NCBI RefSeq assembly: GCF_003367905.1
Contig: NZ_CP029462.1
Coordinates: 744,001-808,000, forward strand
DNA length: 64,000 nucleotides
DNA from: Megasphaera stantonii
GTDB lineage: Bacteria; Bacillota; Negativicutes; Veillonellales; Megasphaeraceae
Reading direction: 5' to 3'
Shown one piece after another: positions 34,803 through 43,361 of this stretch (its first letter is position 1; each line of letters opens with the position of its first letter). A program made the position numbers and the translations under genes. Under the pieces are notes generated by a model, which made no database searches, had not been told where the DNA came from, and saw only the letters and a program-made list of their open reading frames with translations.

Positions 34803-36989
34803 TTAATCAATATTAATTTCTACAGCAATTTCGTTTTTATTAAACTTTATTTTTAAATTAGCAATATTGCTGTTTTCTTCATCATCATTTTCTTTGATAA
34901 CCTCTTCTCCGTTTTGCAAAATCCGGTTGACAATCTTTTCATTTGTCGAAGCTCTTTTCCATGAAACAACTTCATCCTTTGCAAATTGCTTCAAATTTGC
35001 CAATTTAACTTTCGAACCGCCCCATTTACCGCGCAAATACTGAAGAACGAAATCTTTCATCAGTATCTGATAAATCGGCGTATACTGGCCTTCTGTATTT
35101 TTCTTCAGCGTTCTGGCTAAATAGACATACGTGTTTTTTATTGGCTCATTATTAATATAGATTTTATCACTATTGAATACAAAGCCGAAATTATCTTTTC
35201 CTATCTCTTCGATTATATCCTTATTCCAGCGCATTACTAATTCGCGATTAAATTTGGTAATAAGGTTCTTCTTTATTTCTTCATTTTCCAAGTCCACACG
35301 CACGCATACATTTTCTTTATCGACTTTAAAGCCATGCTTTTCTAAATAATCCGTTTGCTGACTGCCGACAAGAAGCCCTGCTGCCGGATAGGCTGCATCA
35401 ATATACACATCCGGCACAGTAAGCATTAACTTTTCATCTTGTACTTCTTCCGCAACACTTACTTTACGTTCTCTTGTAACAGTAAAATTCGGATATGAAT
35501 ATACAGCATGTCCATAATTTACTTCACTTAATACCTCCCGTTTGTTTCTAATATAGCTGGCAGTAATGCTGCCAAAGCCATTGTCTTTGCCTGCCTTGAA
35601 ATTAAAAATAGTCATGATCCGGTTTTCATCTAACAGCTTCAGCATCATCTTCGCTGTATTGAAGTCCAAATAATCTAAAGACTGTTTCTTTTCCTGCGCA
35701 TCAATATTTATATCGGCAAACGGATCAATATCACTGCTGCTATTATCAGATATTCCTGCTCCATCTACAACAGCAGGCAAAATAGCAAACCAAATTTTTT
35801 CTTCGACTTGGTTAATACCTCTATCTTCAATAAAACGACTGAACTTCTCTTTAACATCTGATACTAATCGGCTTGTCGGACAATTACTTACAATAAGTCC
35901 GCTCTTTAAATAGCCTGTATCGCCGCCGTCGGCAGTTGCATGATCAAAGAATATCTTGACTCCTAATAATTTTTCTAAAACCTGTGTCATTTCATCAATA
36001 AATGATTTCTTGGCTCGGACATAAATTTTTTCATACTTTTCTTTGTTACTCAATAATTCTTCTTTAGATGCTGTCGTAGTCAATGCGGCACTATTATCCA
36101 TGGGGGAATATACATTAGTAATTAATGCTTTTACAAATTCATTAGGCTGAAACTCGTTTTTTTCATAATCTTTTTCCAGTACGTCCGTAATCGTTGCCGG
36201 AAGATTTTGCCTTGGCATCAACATCTTTGTATCGTCATCATTTTCTTGGGCTATTTCTTTTACTTCTTGAACAATCAGTTCGCCTGAATTATCAAAAGCT
36301 AAATATCCGCTAATAGGTCTATTGACAACGTCATCATTGTCAGATTCACTTTTATATTCATCTAATAATTTAATTTTTATATTGATATCTTCTATTGCTA
36401 CAGGCAATAAACCCATTTGAGAATTTTTATACTGTTCGGTAATCCTCTTTCTGTCTTCTATAAATCTCTGAGCATACTCAGAAGGATTTTCTCCTTTTTC
36501 TTTAAGTTCATAATACTTTTCAAGGTTATATTTTAAACTTTTTCGTATATTTCTGGCTTCTTCCACTTCCCGTTTCGGCGTAAGCATTTCTAATATTTTC
36601 TTATCATCAAATTCCAAATTAGAACTGCCGCTGCTTCCCTTTGTATAATAAAAATCAGAAAGCATTTTATAATACACATTGTCTGTAATAGAAGTTTCTC
36701 TATAATTTGTCTTTCTAGCGACGTTAATATCAGTTGTATACATGAACTGAATATTTCCATTTTCATCTTGCTGGCAGATTTCATACACTTTAGGAGCAAA
36801 CTTTTCTAAAAATTCCTTAAATGTATGCACTTCTAATTTTTTTAATTCCAACTGAAACATTTCCGTAGTTGGATCATTATTCTGCAATATTGTAAATAAA
36901 TCAGGGACATTATCATCCCTATTAAATTCCTCAAATAAAATAGTTTTAGAAGTCTGTTTTAAAATTTCCATTGTCGATGCCACTTGCAT
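34803..36989 (-). CDS. Contractile sheath-like protein (possible TssB-TssC fusion)
   Basis: About 728 residues. The N-terminal 90 residues contain LEVHTFKEFLEKFAPKVYEI, similar in pattern to the TssB small sheath subunit. The remainder has a long insertion-rich middle and a C-terminal domain, YQILMKDFVLQYLRGKWGGS to NLKIKFNKNEIAVEINID, that fits the conserved sheath core with a final strand for subunit interlinking. Placement just upstream of the tube gene is the usual order. Start uncertain: ATG 36989, GTG 36983 (better spaced from GGGGAG) or ATG 36971. It overlaps the immunity-like gene by about 40 bases. Confidence 0.65.
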   Translation of the reverse strand: MQVASTMEILKQTSKTILFEEFNRDDNVPDLFTILQNNDPTTEMFQLELKKLEVHTFKEFLEKFAPKVYEICQQDENGNIQFMYTTDINVARKTNYRETSITDNVYYKMLSDFYYTKGSSGSSNLEFDDKKILEMLTPKREVEEARNIRKSLKYNLEKYYELKEKGENPSEYAQRFIEDRKRITEQYKNSQMGLLPVAIEDINIKIKLLDEYKSESDNDDVVNRPISGYLAFDNSGELIVQEVKEIAQENDDDTKMLMPRQNLPATITDVLEKDYEKNEFQPNEFVKALITNVYSPMDNSAALTTTASKEELLSNKEKYEKIYVRAKKSFIDEMTQVLEKLLGVKIFFDHATADGGDTGYLKSGLIVSNCPTSRLVSDVKEKFSRFIEDRGINQVEEKIWFAILPAVVDGAGISDNSSSDIDPFADINIDAQEKKQSLDYLDFNTAKMMLKLLDENRIMTIFNFKAGKDNGFGSITASYIRNKREVLSEVNYGHAVYSYPNFTVTRERKVSVAEEVQDEKLMLTVPDVYIDAAYPAAGLLVGSQQTDYLEKHGFKVDKENVCVRVDLENEEIKKNLITKFNRELVMRWNKDIIEEIGKDNFGFVFNSDKIYINNEPIKNTYVYLARTLKKNTEGQYTPIYQILMKDFVLQYLRGKWGGSKVKLANLKQFAKDEVVSWKRASTNEKIVNRILQNGEEVIKENDDEENSNIANLKIKFNKNEIAVEINID

Positions 36990-37554
36990 TCTCCCCTTCC
37001 ACGTCTTTAAAATATACATTTTTTAAGTTTTCATGTTCTACAGCATGTTTCACTTCCTCGGTAACAATAATCTCTTGATTTACTACATGAGCCAGTTTAA
37101 ATATTTTATAATTTCCTACCGTTGCTGAATTAATACTAATATGCATCACTTCCTGCATCTGTTCCTCGGCAGAAAGGAATTCATTATTCTCCACAGCTAC
37201 GTCGCATTTATCCCAATTTAAACAGTTAATACGCGGCGGCAGAGCCAACCAATACGATTCCTTAATGCCAAATTCTTTAAATGTTAAATTAATAGGCTTA
37301 TAAAATAAATTATCAATATGCAAACTATCAAATATCCTTTTACATCGTTCTGAAACCAGAGGTATGCAGCCAGATATAAGAAAATCAGGAAATTCCATGC
37401 CGCCGTCTTCAGAAACTTCGCTTTCCAGCAATAAATGGTCTAAATATTGAAATTCAGAATTCAAACAACCAGAAAACAACCGTTCTTTCAATGAATCACT
37501 TAATTTTATATATTCCTCTACACAAGTTTCAGCGTACATGATATAAAACTTCAT
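36946..37554 (-). CDS. Imm11-like (DUF1629-type) protein, candidate immunity to the PAAR-AHH effector
   Basis: A 202-residue protein. The pattern FPDFLISGCIPLVSERCKRI, then ESYWLALPPRINCLNWDKC, then YKIFKLAHVVNQEIIVTEEV ending with NVYF follows the Imm11/DUF1629 immunity layout (P.fl....p.vSer, yw.l..p.i..Ld, i....ifrl....  i.vsee). Its ATG overlaps the stop of the nuclease effector gene (ATGA), as toxin-immunity pairs do, and it in turn overlaps the sheath gene. Inferred role: cytoplasmic neutraliser of the AHH nuclease in the producing cell. Family match is by eye. Confidence 0.65.
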   Translation of the reverse strand: MKFYIMYAETCVEEYIKLSDSLKERLFSGCLNSEFQYLDHLLLESEVSEDGGMEFPDFLISGCIPLVSERCKRIFDSLHIDNLFYKPINLTFKEFGIKESYWLALPPRINCLNWDKCDVAVENNEFLSAEEQMQEVMHISINSATVGNYKIFKLAHVVNQEIIVTEEVKHAVEHENLKNVYFKDVEGENASGIDNGNFKTDF

Positions 37555-39335
37555 AGACCAGCCTCACTCAATCGTTCTTTAATTTTTCTCACAGGTGCTG
37601 CATAGGAACTTGTGCTGTTTCGCAGAAAAACCAGTATTTCTGTATCATGGGATTGCAAAATTTTTTCTGTTGATTTTCCTGAACAATCAGGCAACTTCAG
37701 TATATGTTTGGAATCTACCTGAAAAGGCAGTTTATTGACATCTACGCTGCCAATCTCAATAAAGTGTTCAATATTTTCACAAAAGAAAATACAAGCTTTT
37801 CTGCTTACTTCGTCACTAAGTCCAAATTCCTGCGGATTAATTTCTGAAGGATGACAAATTGGATTAAATGCCAAATTGGCATCTTTATTGATAATTGTCT
37901 CTTCAAAACGCTTCACCCTATATTTTTCTAAAACCACATTTTCATCATTGCTTCCTCCTTTGACTACGGCAATTTTTCCTGTTCTTGGCAGTCCAAACGT
38001 ATAGCGGAATGCTTCTAACGATACATAATAGGGATAACTGTGATGAGGTTTTTCTCGGAATGCTGCCAAATATTTTTTTATTTTTGTCGAAAGATTATTC
38101 ATACGTAAGACAAATGCTGCATTTTGGCGCGGCGTATTGCGACAAACTTTTCGCTGGCACAGCGACAACTGAATCTTACTCATCTCATTTTCTACAAGCT
38201 CAGCATAATTTCTTAGTTCCTTAGCTTCTTTTTTAGTAAAAAGCTTAATACGCTGATGAAAAATGGGAATTTCATCTTTAGCAAAAGTATAACTATGCCC
38301 CCCTAAATGCCATTGAATCCCAGTCATGCTCATGGCATCATACGCACTAATATTCTTTTTCACTGCGTCATCGGCCTTTTGACGATATTCCCGATCTTTA
38401 GAAATCAGCATAATACAGTTAGCTGCACCATTTATATCATACCCTTTATAGGTCGTATTGCCGCTATTTTTCATCTCATTGTAGAAATTCGCCAAACGCA
38501 CGATTTCCGGATATTTTTTAAATACCTGATTGCCCGAAATAAGGTGGTGTGCTGCATTAGTCCAATACGATTCATTCTTATTCCCCAAGACAGATTCGTA
38601 GTATATATCATATTCATCTTTTTCGCGTTCAGGCTTATTTTCATAATTTTTCCGTAAGACAGATGAATCATTATGTACTTCTGTCGATGCCTTTGGATAC
38701 AAACAAGTCCTGCATTTTTCCCCTTGGTCCATGTTGCACAGCAAAGGCACTAATACAGGTTCGTCTCGCTCTTCTTCACATCTCTGCCGTATTGCAACTG
38801 GACTTTCCTTATTAACAGTCAACGGCATTCTCGCCTTTGAAGGATTTTCAGCTTCCATCTTGGCAGGATGCTCCTTGCCTGCGACGGCTTCAGGAGACCT
38901 GGAAAATATGGCCTTATCCTCAGCAGGAAGCTCTCCCCTGCTGGCCGAATGAAGCCAATTAACTGCGCTGACATCCAGGTCATTCCCGTCTCCGACTTTA
39001 AAATTCATGCTCGCTTTTACCCGAATGAGGCCTCCGCATACTGTACACACATTAAAGGATTTTTCCGTCAAAAATGGCATACTTTGCCTAAATGTAACAT
39101 TCCGCTTAAAACCGCGCCAGGTTCCCAGAGAACATCGGCACGGCTGCGGAGCGCCCTGTGCCTGTGCAGTCAAGATAGGACAAATGCCCACTTTTACTTG
39201 TGCTTTAGCCCCTGTAGTCAATAAGTTCACGCCATTGTACGTTACCTTTCTATTATTACCTTCTCGGCACCGTATTATTGCAGACGGCGCTAAGCTGCAC
39301 CCAAATACAGTGTTTTCTGTCAAATACGGAATCAT
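37551..39335 (-). CDS. DUF4280 PAAR-like tip protein fused to an AHH nuclease domain
   Basis: A 594-residue protein. Residues 1-117 match DUF4280, a Cys-rich PAAR-like spike tip: LTTGAKAQVKVGICPILTAQ, PQPCRCSLGTW and CTVCGGLIRV. A Pro/Glu linker follows. At 256-350 lies an HNH/endonuclease VII-type AHH domain: NAAHHLISGNQVF (His263, His264), YDINGAANCIML, and HLGGHSYTF (His343, His347). The last 240 residues are of unknown fold. The layout is that of an evolved tip carrying a DNase toxin into a target cell. AATTAGGGTAGAAAGGGAAC precedes the ATG. An Imm11-like gene overlaps its stop. Confidence 0.85.
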   Translation of the reverse strand: MIPYLTENTVFGCSLAPSAIIRCREGNNRKVTYNGVNLLTTGAKAQVKVGICPILTAQAQGAPQPCRCSLGTWRGFKRNVTFRQSMPFLTEKSFNVCTVCGGLIRVKASMNFKVGDGNDLDVSAVNWLHSASRGELPAEDKAIFSRSPEAVAGKEHPAKMEAENPSKARMPLTVNKESPVAIRQRCEEERDEPVLVPLLCNMDQGEKCRTCLYPKASTEVHNDSSVLRKNYENKPEREKDEYDIYYESVLGNKNESYWTNAAHHLISGNQVFKKYPEIVRLANFYNEMKNSGNTTYKGYDINGAANCIMLISKDREYRQKADDAVKKNISAYDAMSMTGIQWHLGGHSYTFAKDEIPIFHQRIKLFTKKEAKELRNYAELVENEMSKIQLSLCQRKVCRNTPRQNAAFVLRMNNLSTKIKKYLAAFREKPHHSYPYYVSLEAFRYTFGLPRTGKIAVVKGGSNDENVVLEKYRVKRFEETIINKDANLAFNPICHPSEINPQEFGLSDEVSRKACIFFCENIEHFIEIGSVDVNKLPFQVDSKHILKLPDCSGKSTEKILQSHDTEILVFLRNSTSSYAAPVRKIKERLSEAGL

Positions 39336-39346
39336 ACGTTCCCTTT

Positions 39347-42300
39347 CTACCCTAATTCAATAGTAAACGGTTCATTCTTCATAGACTCTGCATTTAATTC
39401 ATCTTCGTTTTTAGCGATTGCATATTCCAGAGTATGAGAATTAATAGGCCGAATATACACATAAGCGTCAGGAACAGGCTTATCAAGCGTCACATGAATT
39501 TGTCTGGCTATCGTAACAGGCGCTGTATTTGTAGCTGCAATCGGCATATCTGTATACAGCAAATCAAACGAAGCACTGGCATCAATAAACTTATACCATT
39601 GGTTCATTTTAGTATTTCTGTCTATTACAGTTCTAAATTTTCGTTTTTTATTACGCCCAATATAATACTGGAATTGTACCTTTGTATGGTCAGGCGTTAT
39701 ATCTATGACCTTAATATTCCCGCCCTCGCGGCAACGCAGAAGGCCAAAAGCTACACCCGTCTTTCCAGTCGGTTTTTCCAAATTATCCTTCTGAACAGGC
39801 AAGCCCAATTCTTCCTGTTTTTTATAAGCTTCTTCTGTTCCCAAAGCAGGATATAATACAAATTCAGGCATAGGTTGATCTTTTCCAAATCCCAAAATAG
39901 TTCTAGCCTCTCCGTCTTCTCGAATATACTCATCGAAAATTGCCGTAACGATAGATGATTTAGAAGAATTTCCGGCCAAAAAAACGGCAATTGCATCTAC
40001 GTCAGACAACGCTTTGATCTTGTATGTTTCATCACTGGCACTTTTATCAAAAGCTTCCCGAAGAGCTACAAAAAAGTTATGTATTCCTCTTTCGATTCGC
40101 TTCCGCAATATACTCGTCAAATCAGATGCAGTATTGCCCTCCTTCTGAACTGCTGGCAATACCAGTGCCATATTAGGATACTGCATGCCATCATCAGCAA
40201 AAAGATTTACGTTGATAATACCGCTGTCTATCATTTTCTGCGCGGTTTCTCCTTCCGGTTCCTCCCAAATAGGGCGAAGCTCTTCTATTAAATTGTGCAT
40301 ATTGATATGTGCTTCTTGAGAATCTTTTATAAGGCCTTCACTGCCAGCAAAGTCTTGCTTTTGTGCAGCCCATGTAAAAGGTATTTTATGCTGAGGCCCA
40401 TCTGTATTGCCTGATGGGTTCAGCAGCGTTTCCTTATTAGTTTTGAACACTTCAAATGCCAACAGTTTCAGCAAGTTTTCTCCGCCTAAAGTCCTATCAC
40501 CATTGGCACCAAAATGAATTAATGTATAATCATAACGATCTGATTCCGATTCCCGCAATACGCCGAAATCAAAATCCGTCGTGCCTCCGCCAAAGTCAAA
40601 TACAGAATAATAATTTTCAGCATCACCACAAGGATCAAAGCCAAATTCTTCTAAGGCCGTCATTGCATAGGCTGCCGGTTCGCTGACTCCTTCTTGAACA
40701 ATAAACTGCCGCATAGCTTCTTCATTAGACAATAATGCAGTCGGCAGGGATTTGCGTATGCCCGCCTCAAAACTGCGGCGCATTTTTTCCCTGATTCCCC
40801 GATCATATGTAACAGGAAAAGACATGATGTACTGCAGAAAGATGTGCTTTTCCTGTAGCATATTGTTGATATAAAGGCCTAAATAGTAAGCATATATTTC
40901 TACGGGATTAATATCCTCATCCATCAATTCCAAAAACGGCGGCAAATCTTTTATGACGCCCTTCGCATCTTTAATTTTTACGCGCTGCTTGTCCGTGCCG
41001 CACCACTGCTTGATGCTGTCAAAAAATGAATAATACTTATCACTGCTGCTGTTGCTGAGGTTGTCATAGGCTGTATGGGAAACAGTTACATCATTCCAAC
41101 TCGTATATGGCCGTCCCTTTCTTGCCTTATACGCGTTCATAAAGGATTCAATATCTATGAACTGGACAACTGTGGGATTTTCATAATTCTGCAGCTGCAC
41201 ACCCTGACTGTAATTTCCGCTGCCAACTTGCAGCGGCAAAGTTTGAAGATTTTCATTTTCATAGACGACGACCGTGCTTTTTGTACCAAAATCGATGCCG
41301 ACAATGCCATGATTAATATCCTCAGCCGGATCACGGGCCGTCAAACCTTCTGGCAAGACCAATTCCCCTGCCGTTTCTTCATCTTCATTCCAGTCCCATA
41401 AATCCCAATGTCCCCTATTAGGATCAAATAAAATATTTTCATCGTATACATCTAAGTCGGCCCGTTGCTTGTCACATTGCAGCAAAGAAATTCGCAGTTC
41501 ATCGGCATACAGCTTATCACGTCGTACTTCACGGGACTGTATGACAGCCTGCGCTTCTTCCGGCGTATGGCTTATAAAATCGAATGATGTTCCTGCTACC
41601 AAATCTGCTACAATTTTTTTCTTATCAAGGCCAATTATTTCATCATGAATAATAAAATAATCACTATATTTTTTATATAATGACATAAACAAGTCATATG
41701 CTGTTTCCGTATTAGAAAGCCAATTATCACTTGGCCTAAGTCCATTTTTAGCCCATAAAAGCAAAGTTTCTATCCCCGTGATTGGCTGTGCGTCTATTCC
41801 CTTTAAACGATATATAGGCATAACCCCAATCGTTCGAGTACAAGTACATCTACCAAATTCTCTGTCTTCTCCATCATATAAATTATAGGCCCAAATCGTA
41901 TTTTCCTGCCTATAAGCCAAACCATAACTAAGCATACCATTTAATTGAATATAACCGCCGCTTCGTATCAATGGAATAGCAACACATTTTTTTACTTCTT
42001 CACAACTTGGCAGCGTCCCATCAAATTGGCTAAAGATAAAAATATTTTCTTCCTTGACTCCATATGTATTTGCTATTGTCGAATATACATTTGACGAAGG
42101 AACTGCAGAAGAAACAAAATATCCACAATGATTCACATCAGGAAATAATCCTACAATATCAGGAATATACCATACGCCCTTATTTGACATAAAAACACTT
42201 TTATCATTTATCAATCTATCATTTACATATTTACAAAGATTTTCTAACTGCCTCTCGAGTTCACGGCAGTCTTCATCTATCCACGCGGCAATAGTATTCT

Positions 42301-42358
42301 GATTCCATACATCCAATTCCCCTGCCGTTATAGGCAAGCGGCTCACAATTTTTGTCAT
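39347..42358 (-). CDS. Hsp70-like ATPase with large unknown N-terminal domain
   Basis: About 1003 residues from ATG at 42358 (GGGG lies 8 bases upstream; an earlier TTG overlaps the preceding gene). Residues 1-350 are an unrecognised domain with many Trp and Cys residues (CTCTRTIGVMPIYRLKG). The Hsp70 fold starts near 355 with IVGIDFGTKSTVVVYEN, has VFDFGGGTTDFDFGV near 590, and VAVFLAGNSSKSSIVTAIF as adenosine motif. A beta-rich C-terminal region ends with residues repeating the actin-like tail. It stands first among the machine genes, just upstream of the effector tip gene, so it may be the effector-loading chaperone. Confidence 0.8.
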   Translation of the reverse strand: MTKIVSRLPITAGELDVWNQNTIAAWIDEDCRELERQLENLCKYVNDRLINDKSVFMSNKGVWYIPDIVGLFPDVNHCGYFVSSAVPSSNVYSTIANTYGVKEENIFIFSQFDGTLPSCEEVKKCVAIPLIRSGGYIQLNGMLSYGLAYRQENTIWAYNLYDGEDREFGRCTCTRTIGVMPIYRLKGIDAQPITGIETLLLWAKNGLRPSDNWLSNTETAYDLFMSLYKKYSDYFIIHDEIIGLDKKKIVADLVAGTSFDFISHTPEEAQAVIQSREVRRDKLYADELRISLLQCDKQRADLDVYDENILFDPNRGHWDLWDWNEDEETAGELVLPEGLTARDPAEDINHGIVGIDFGTKSTVVVYENENLQTLPLQVGSGNYSQGVQLQNYENPTVVQFIDIESFMNAYKARKGRPYTSWNDVTVSHTAYDNLSNSSSDKYYSFFDSIKQWCGTDKQRVKIKDAKGVIKDLPPFLELMDEDINPVEIYAYYLGLYINNMLQEKHIFLQYIMSFPVTYDRGIREKMRRSFEAGIRKSLPTALLSNEEAMRQFIVQEGVSEPAAYAMTALEEFGFDPCGDAENYYSVFDFGGGTTDFDFGVLRESESDRYDYTLIHFGANGDRTLGGENLLKLLAFEVFKTNKETLLNPSGNTDGPQHKIPFTWAAQKQDFAGSEGLIKDSQEAHINMHNLIEELRPIWEEPEGETAQKMIDSGIINVNLFADDGMQYPNMALVLPAVQKEGNTASDLTSILRKRIERGIHNFFVALREAFDKSASDETYKIKALSDVDAIAVFLAGNSSKSSIVTAIFDEYIREDGEARTILGFGKDQPMPEFVLYPALGTEEAYKKQEELGLPVQKDNLEKPTGKTGVAFGLLRCREGGNIKVIDITPDHTKVQFQYYIGRNKKRKFRTVIDRNTKMNQWYKFIDASASFDLLYTDMPIAATNTAPVTIARQIHVTLDKPVPDAYVYIRPINSHTLEYAIAKNEDELNAESMKNEPFTIELG

Positions 42359-42359
42359 T

Positions 42360-43238
42360 TCACTGTTCCCCTTTTCCAACCGTGACCAAACTGTACTTTA
42401 CTATTTTGCCGGACACAGCATGCGAATACCCTGACAGCTCGACTGCTTGGACTATACCTAACTGACTGCTATCAGAAGTTTTTCTCATCCAGCGACTATC
42501 AAAAGGTATATTCCTCTGTATGTCCAAACGCTTATACAAAGGATACTGCTGACTGTCATTTACCCGGTCAAAACAAAAATCAAAAATCCGGCAAAGACAT
42601 TGTACCTGCGTCTGTTCTAATTGGCGATTATTAATTTTATTACAGATATAATCCCAAAATTTATCTAACCGATCTTCCTGCAAAGCACAGCAGAAAAATG
42701 ATATCGGCGTATTTGCCCGGCCAAACAACCCCTTAATTTCAGTTCTAACGTCATCGCTTAACGTTTGATATTCCTGATATATTTTTTCTATTTCCCCATA
42801 ACATTTTTCATAATCTGCTAGCTGTTTTTTTATCTCTGCTGCATCTTCAAGCGTCTTTTTTCCTGCTTCGAGAGCTTTTTCTGCCTTTTCTTTTTCTTCT
42901 CTGCAGACATCCAACTCCTGTTTCAGTTCTTTTTGCTGCATCTTCAGCTCATTATAATTCGAACTTCTTTCATCACATTCCTTCGTTTTTTCTTTGAGCC
43001 GTTTTTCTATATTTTGTTTCTCCTTTTCGCAGGCAGCCAAGTTTTGTTCTAATTGTTCCACCTGCTCTTTCTTCTCATCAAAAGCTTGGCATTTTTCATC
43101 ATATTCTTCTTTGCTTACTAACCCATCTATATTAATAAATTTTCTTTTTAACTCGACAAGATGGGTTTCAATATATTCTTCTATACATTTTTCAATGTAC
43201 TTTTTACATTTTTTTTTGCTTTCAATTTTATCACTCAT
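42360..43238 (-). CDS. GrpE-like coiled-coil protein paired with the large Hsp70
   Basis: About 292 residues from ATG at 43238. An earlier opening at 43274 is rejected because it would overlap the 3' tail of the gene that lay here before the IS insertion. Residues 10-150 are a charged coiled coil (EQLEQNLAACEKEKQNIEKR). The C-terminal domain ends LSGYSHAVSGKIVKYSLVTV, which recalls the closing beta motif of GrpE (GY...gkvlrpa.V.V). Its TGA lies two bases from the ATG of the Hsp70 gene, so they are co-translated. Inferred role: nucleotide exchange factor. Confidence 0.65.
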   Translation of the reverse strand: MSDKIESKKKCKKYIEKCIEEYIETHLVELKRKFINIDGLVSKEEYDEKCQAFDEKKEQVEQLEQNLAACEKEKQNIEKRLKEKTKECDERSSNYNELKMQQKELKQELDVCREEKEKAEKALEAGKKTLEDAAEIKKQLADYEKCYGEIEKIYQEYQTLSDDVRTEIKGLFGRANTPISFFCCALQEDRLDKFWDYICNKINNRQLEQTQVQCLCRIFDFCFDRVNDSQQYPLYKRLDIQRNIPFDSRWMRKTSDSSQLGIVQAVELSGYSHAVSGKIVKYSLVTVGKGEQ

Positions 43239-43246
43239 TGACAGAC

Positions 43247-43361
43247 CTACACTTTCATATATGTACGAAACCACTCATAATACTTCAGCCATTCTGCCCA
43301 TTGGGGAAAGTCACGCTTAATTCTTCGCATGCATCTATGGCAAAACATGTCATTGTATATT
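43247..43361 (-). pseudogene. Severed 3' tail of the glycosyltransferase-like gene
   Basis: When the IS30 copy and one TT are removed, the truncated gene at 44428-45174 reads on from RKNK into IYNDMFCHRC and continues for 37 codons to a TAG at 43247-43249, 8 bases before the next start codon. This fragment is therefore the original C-terminus, now cut off and without a start. Confidence 0.8.

Noticed and set aside
43239-43274. Longer N-terminus of the GrpE-like protein starting at 43274
   Set aside because: This stretch encoded the end of the glycosyltransferase-like gene in another frame before the IS insertion, so 43238 is the better start.
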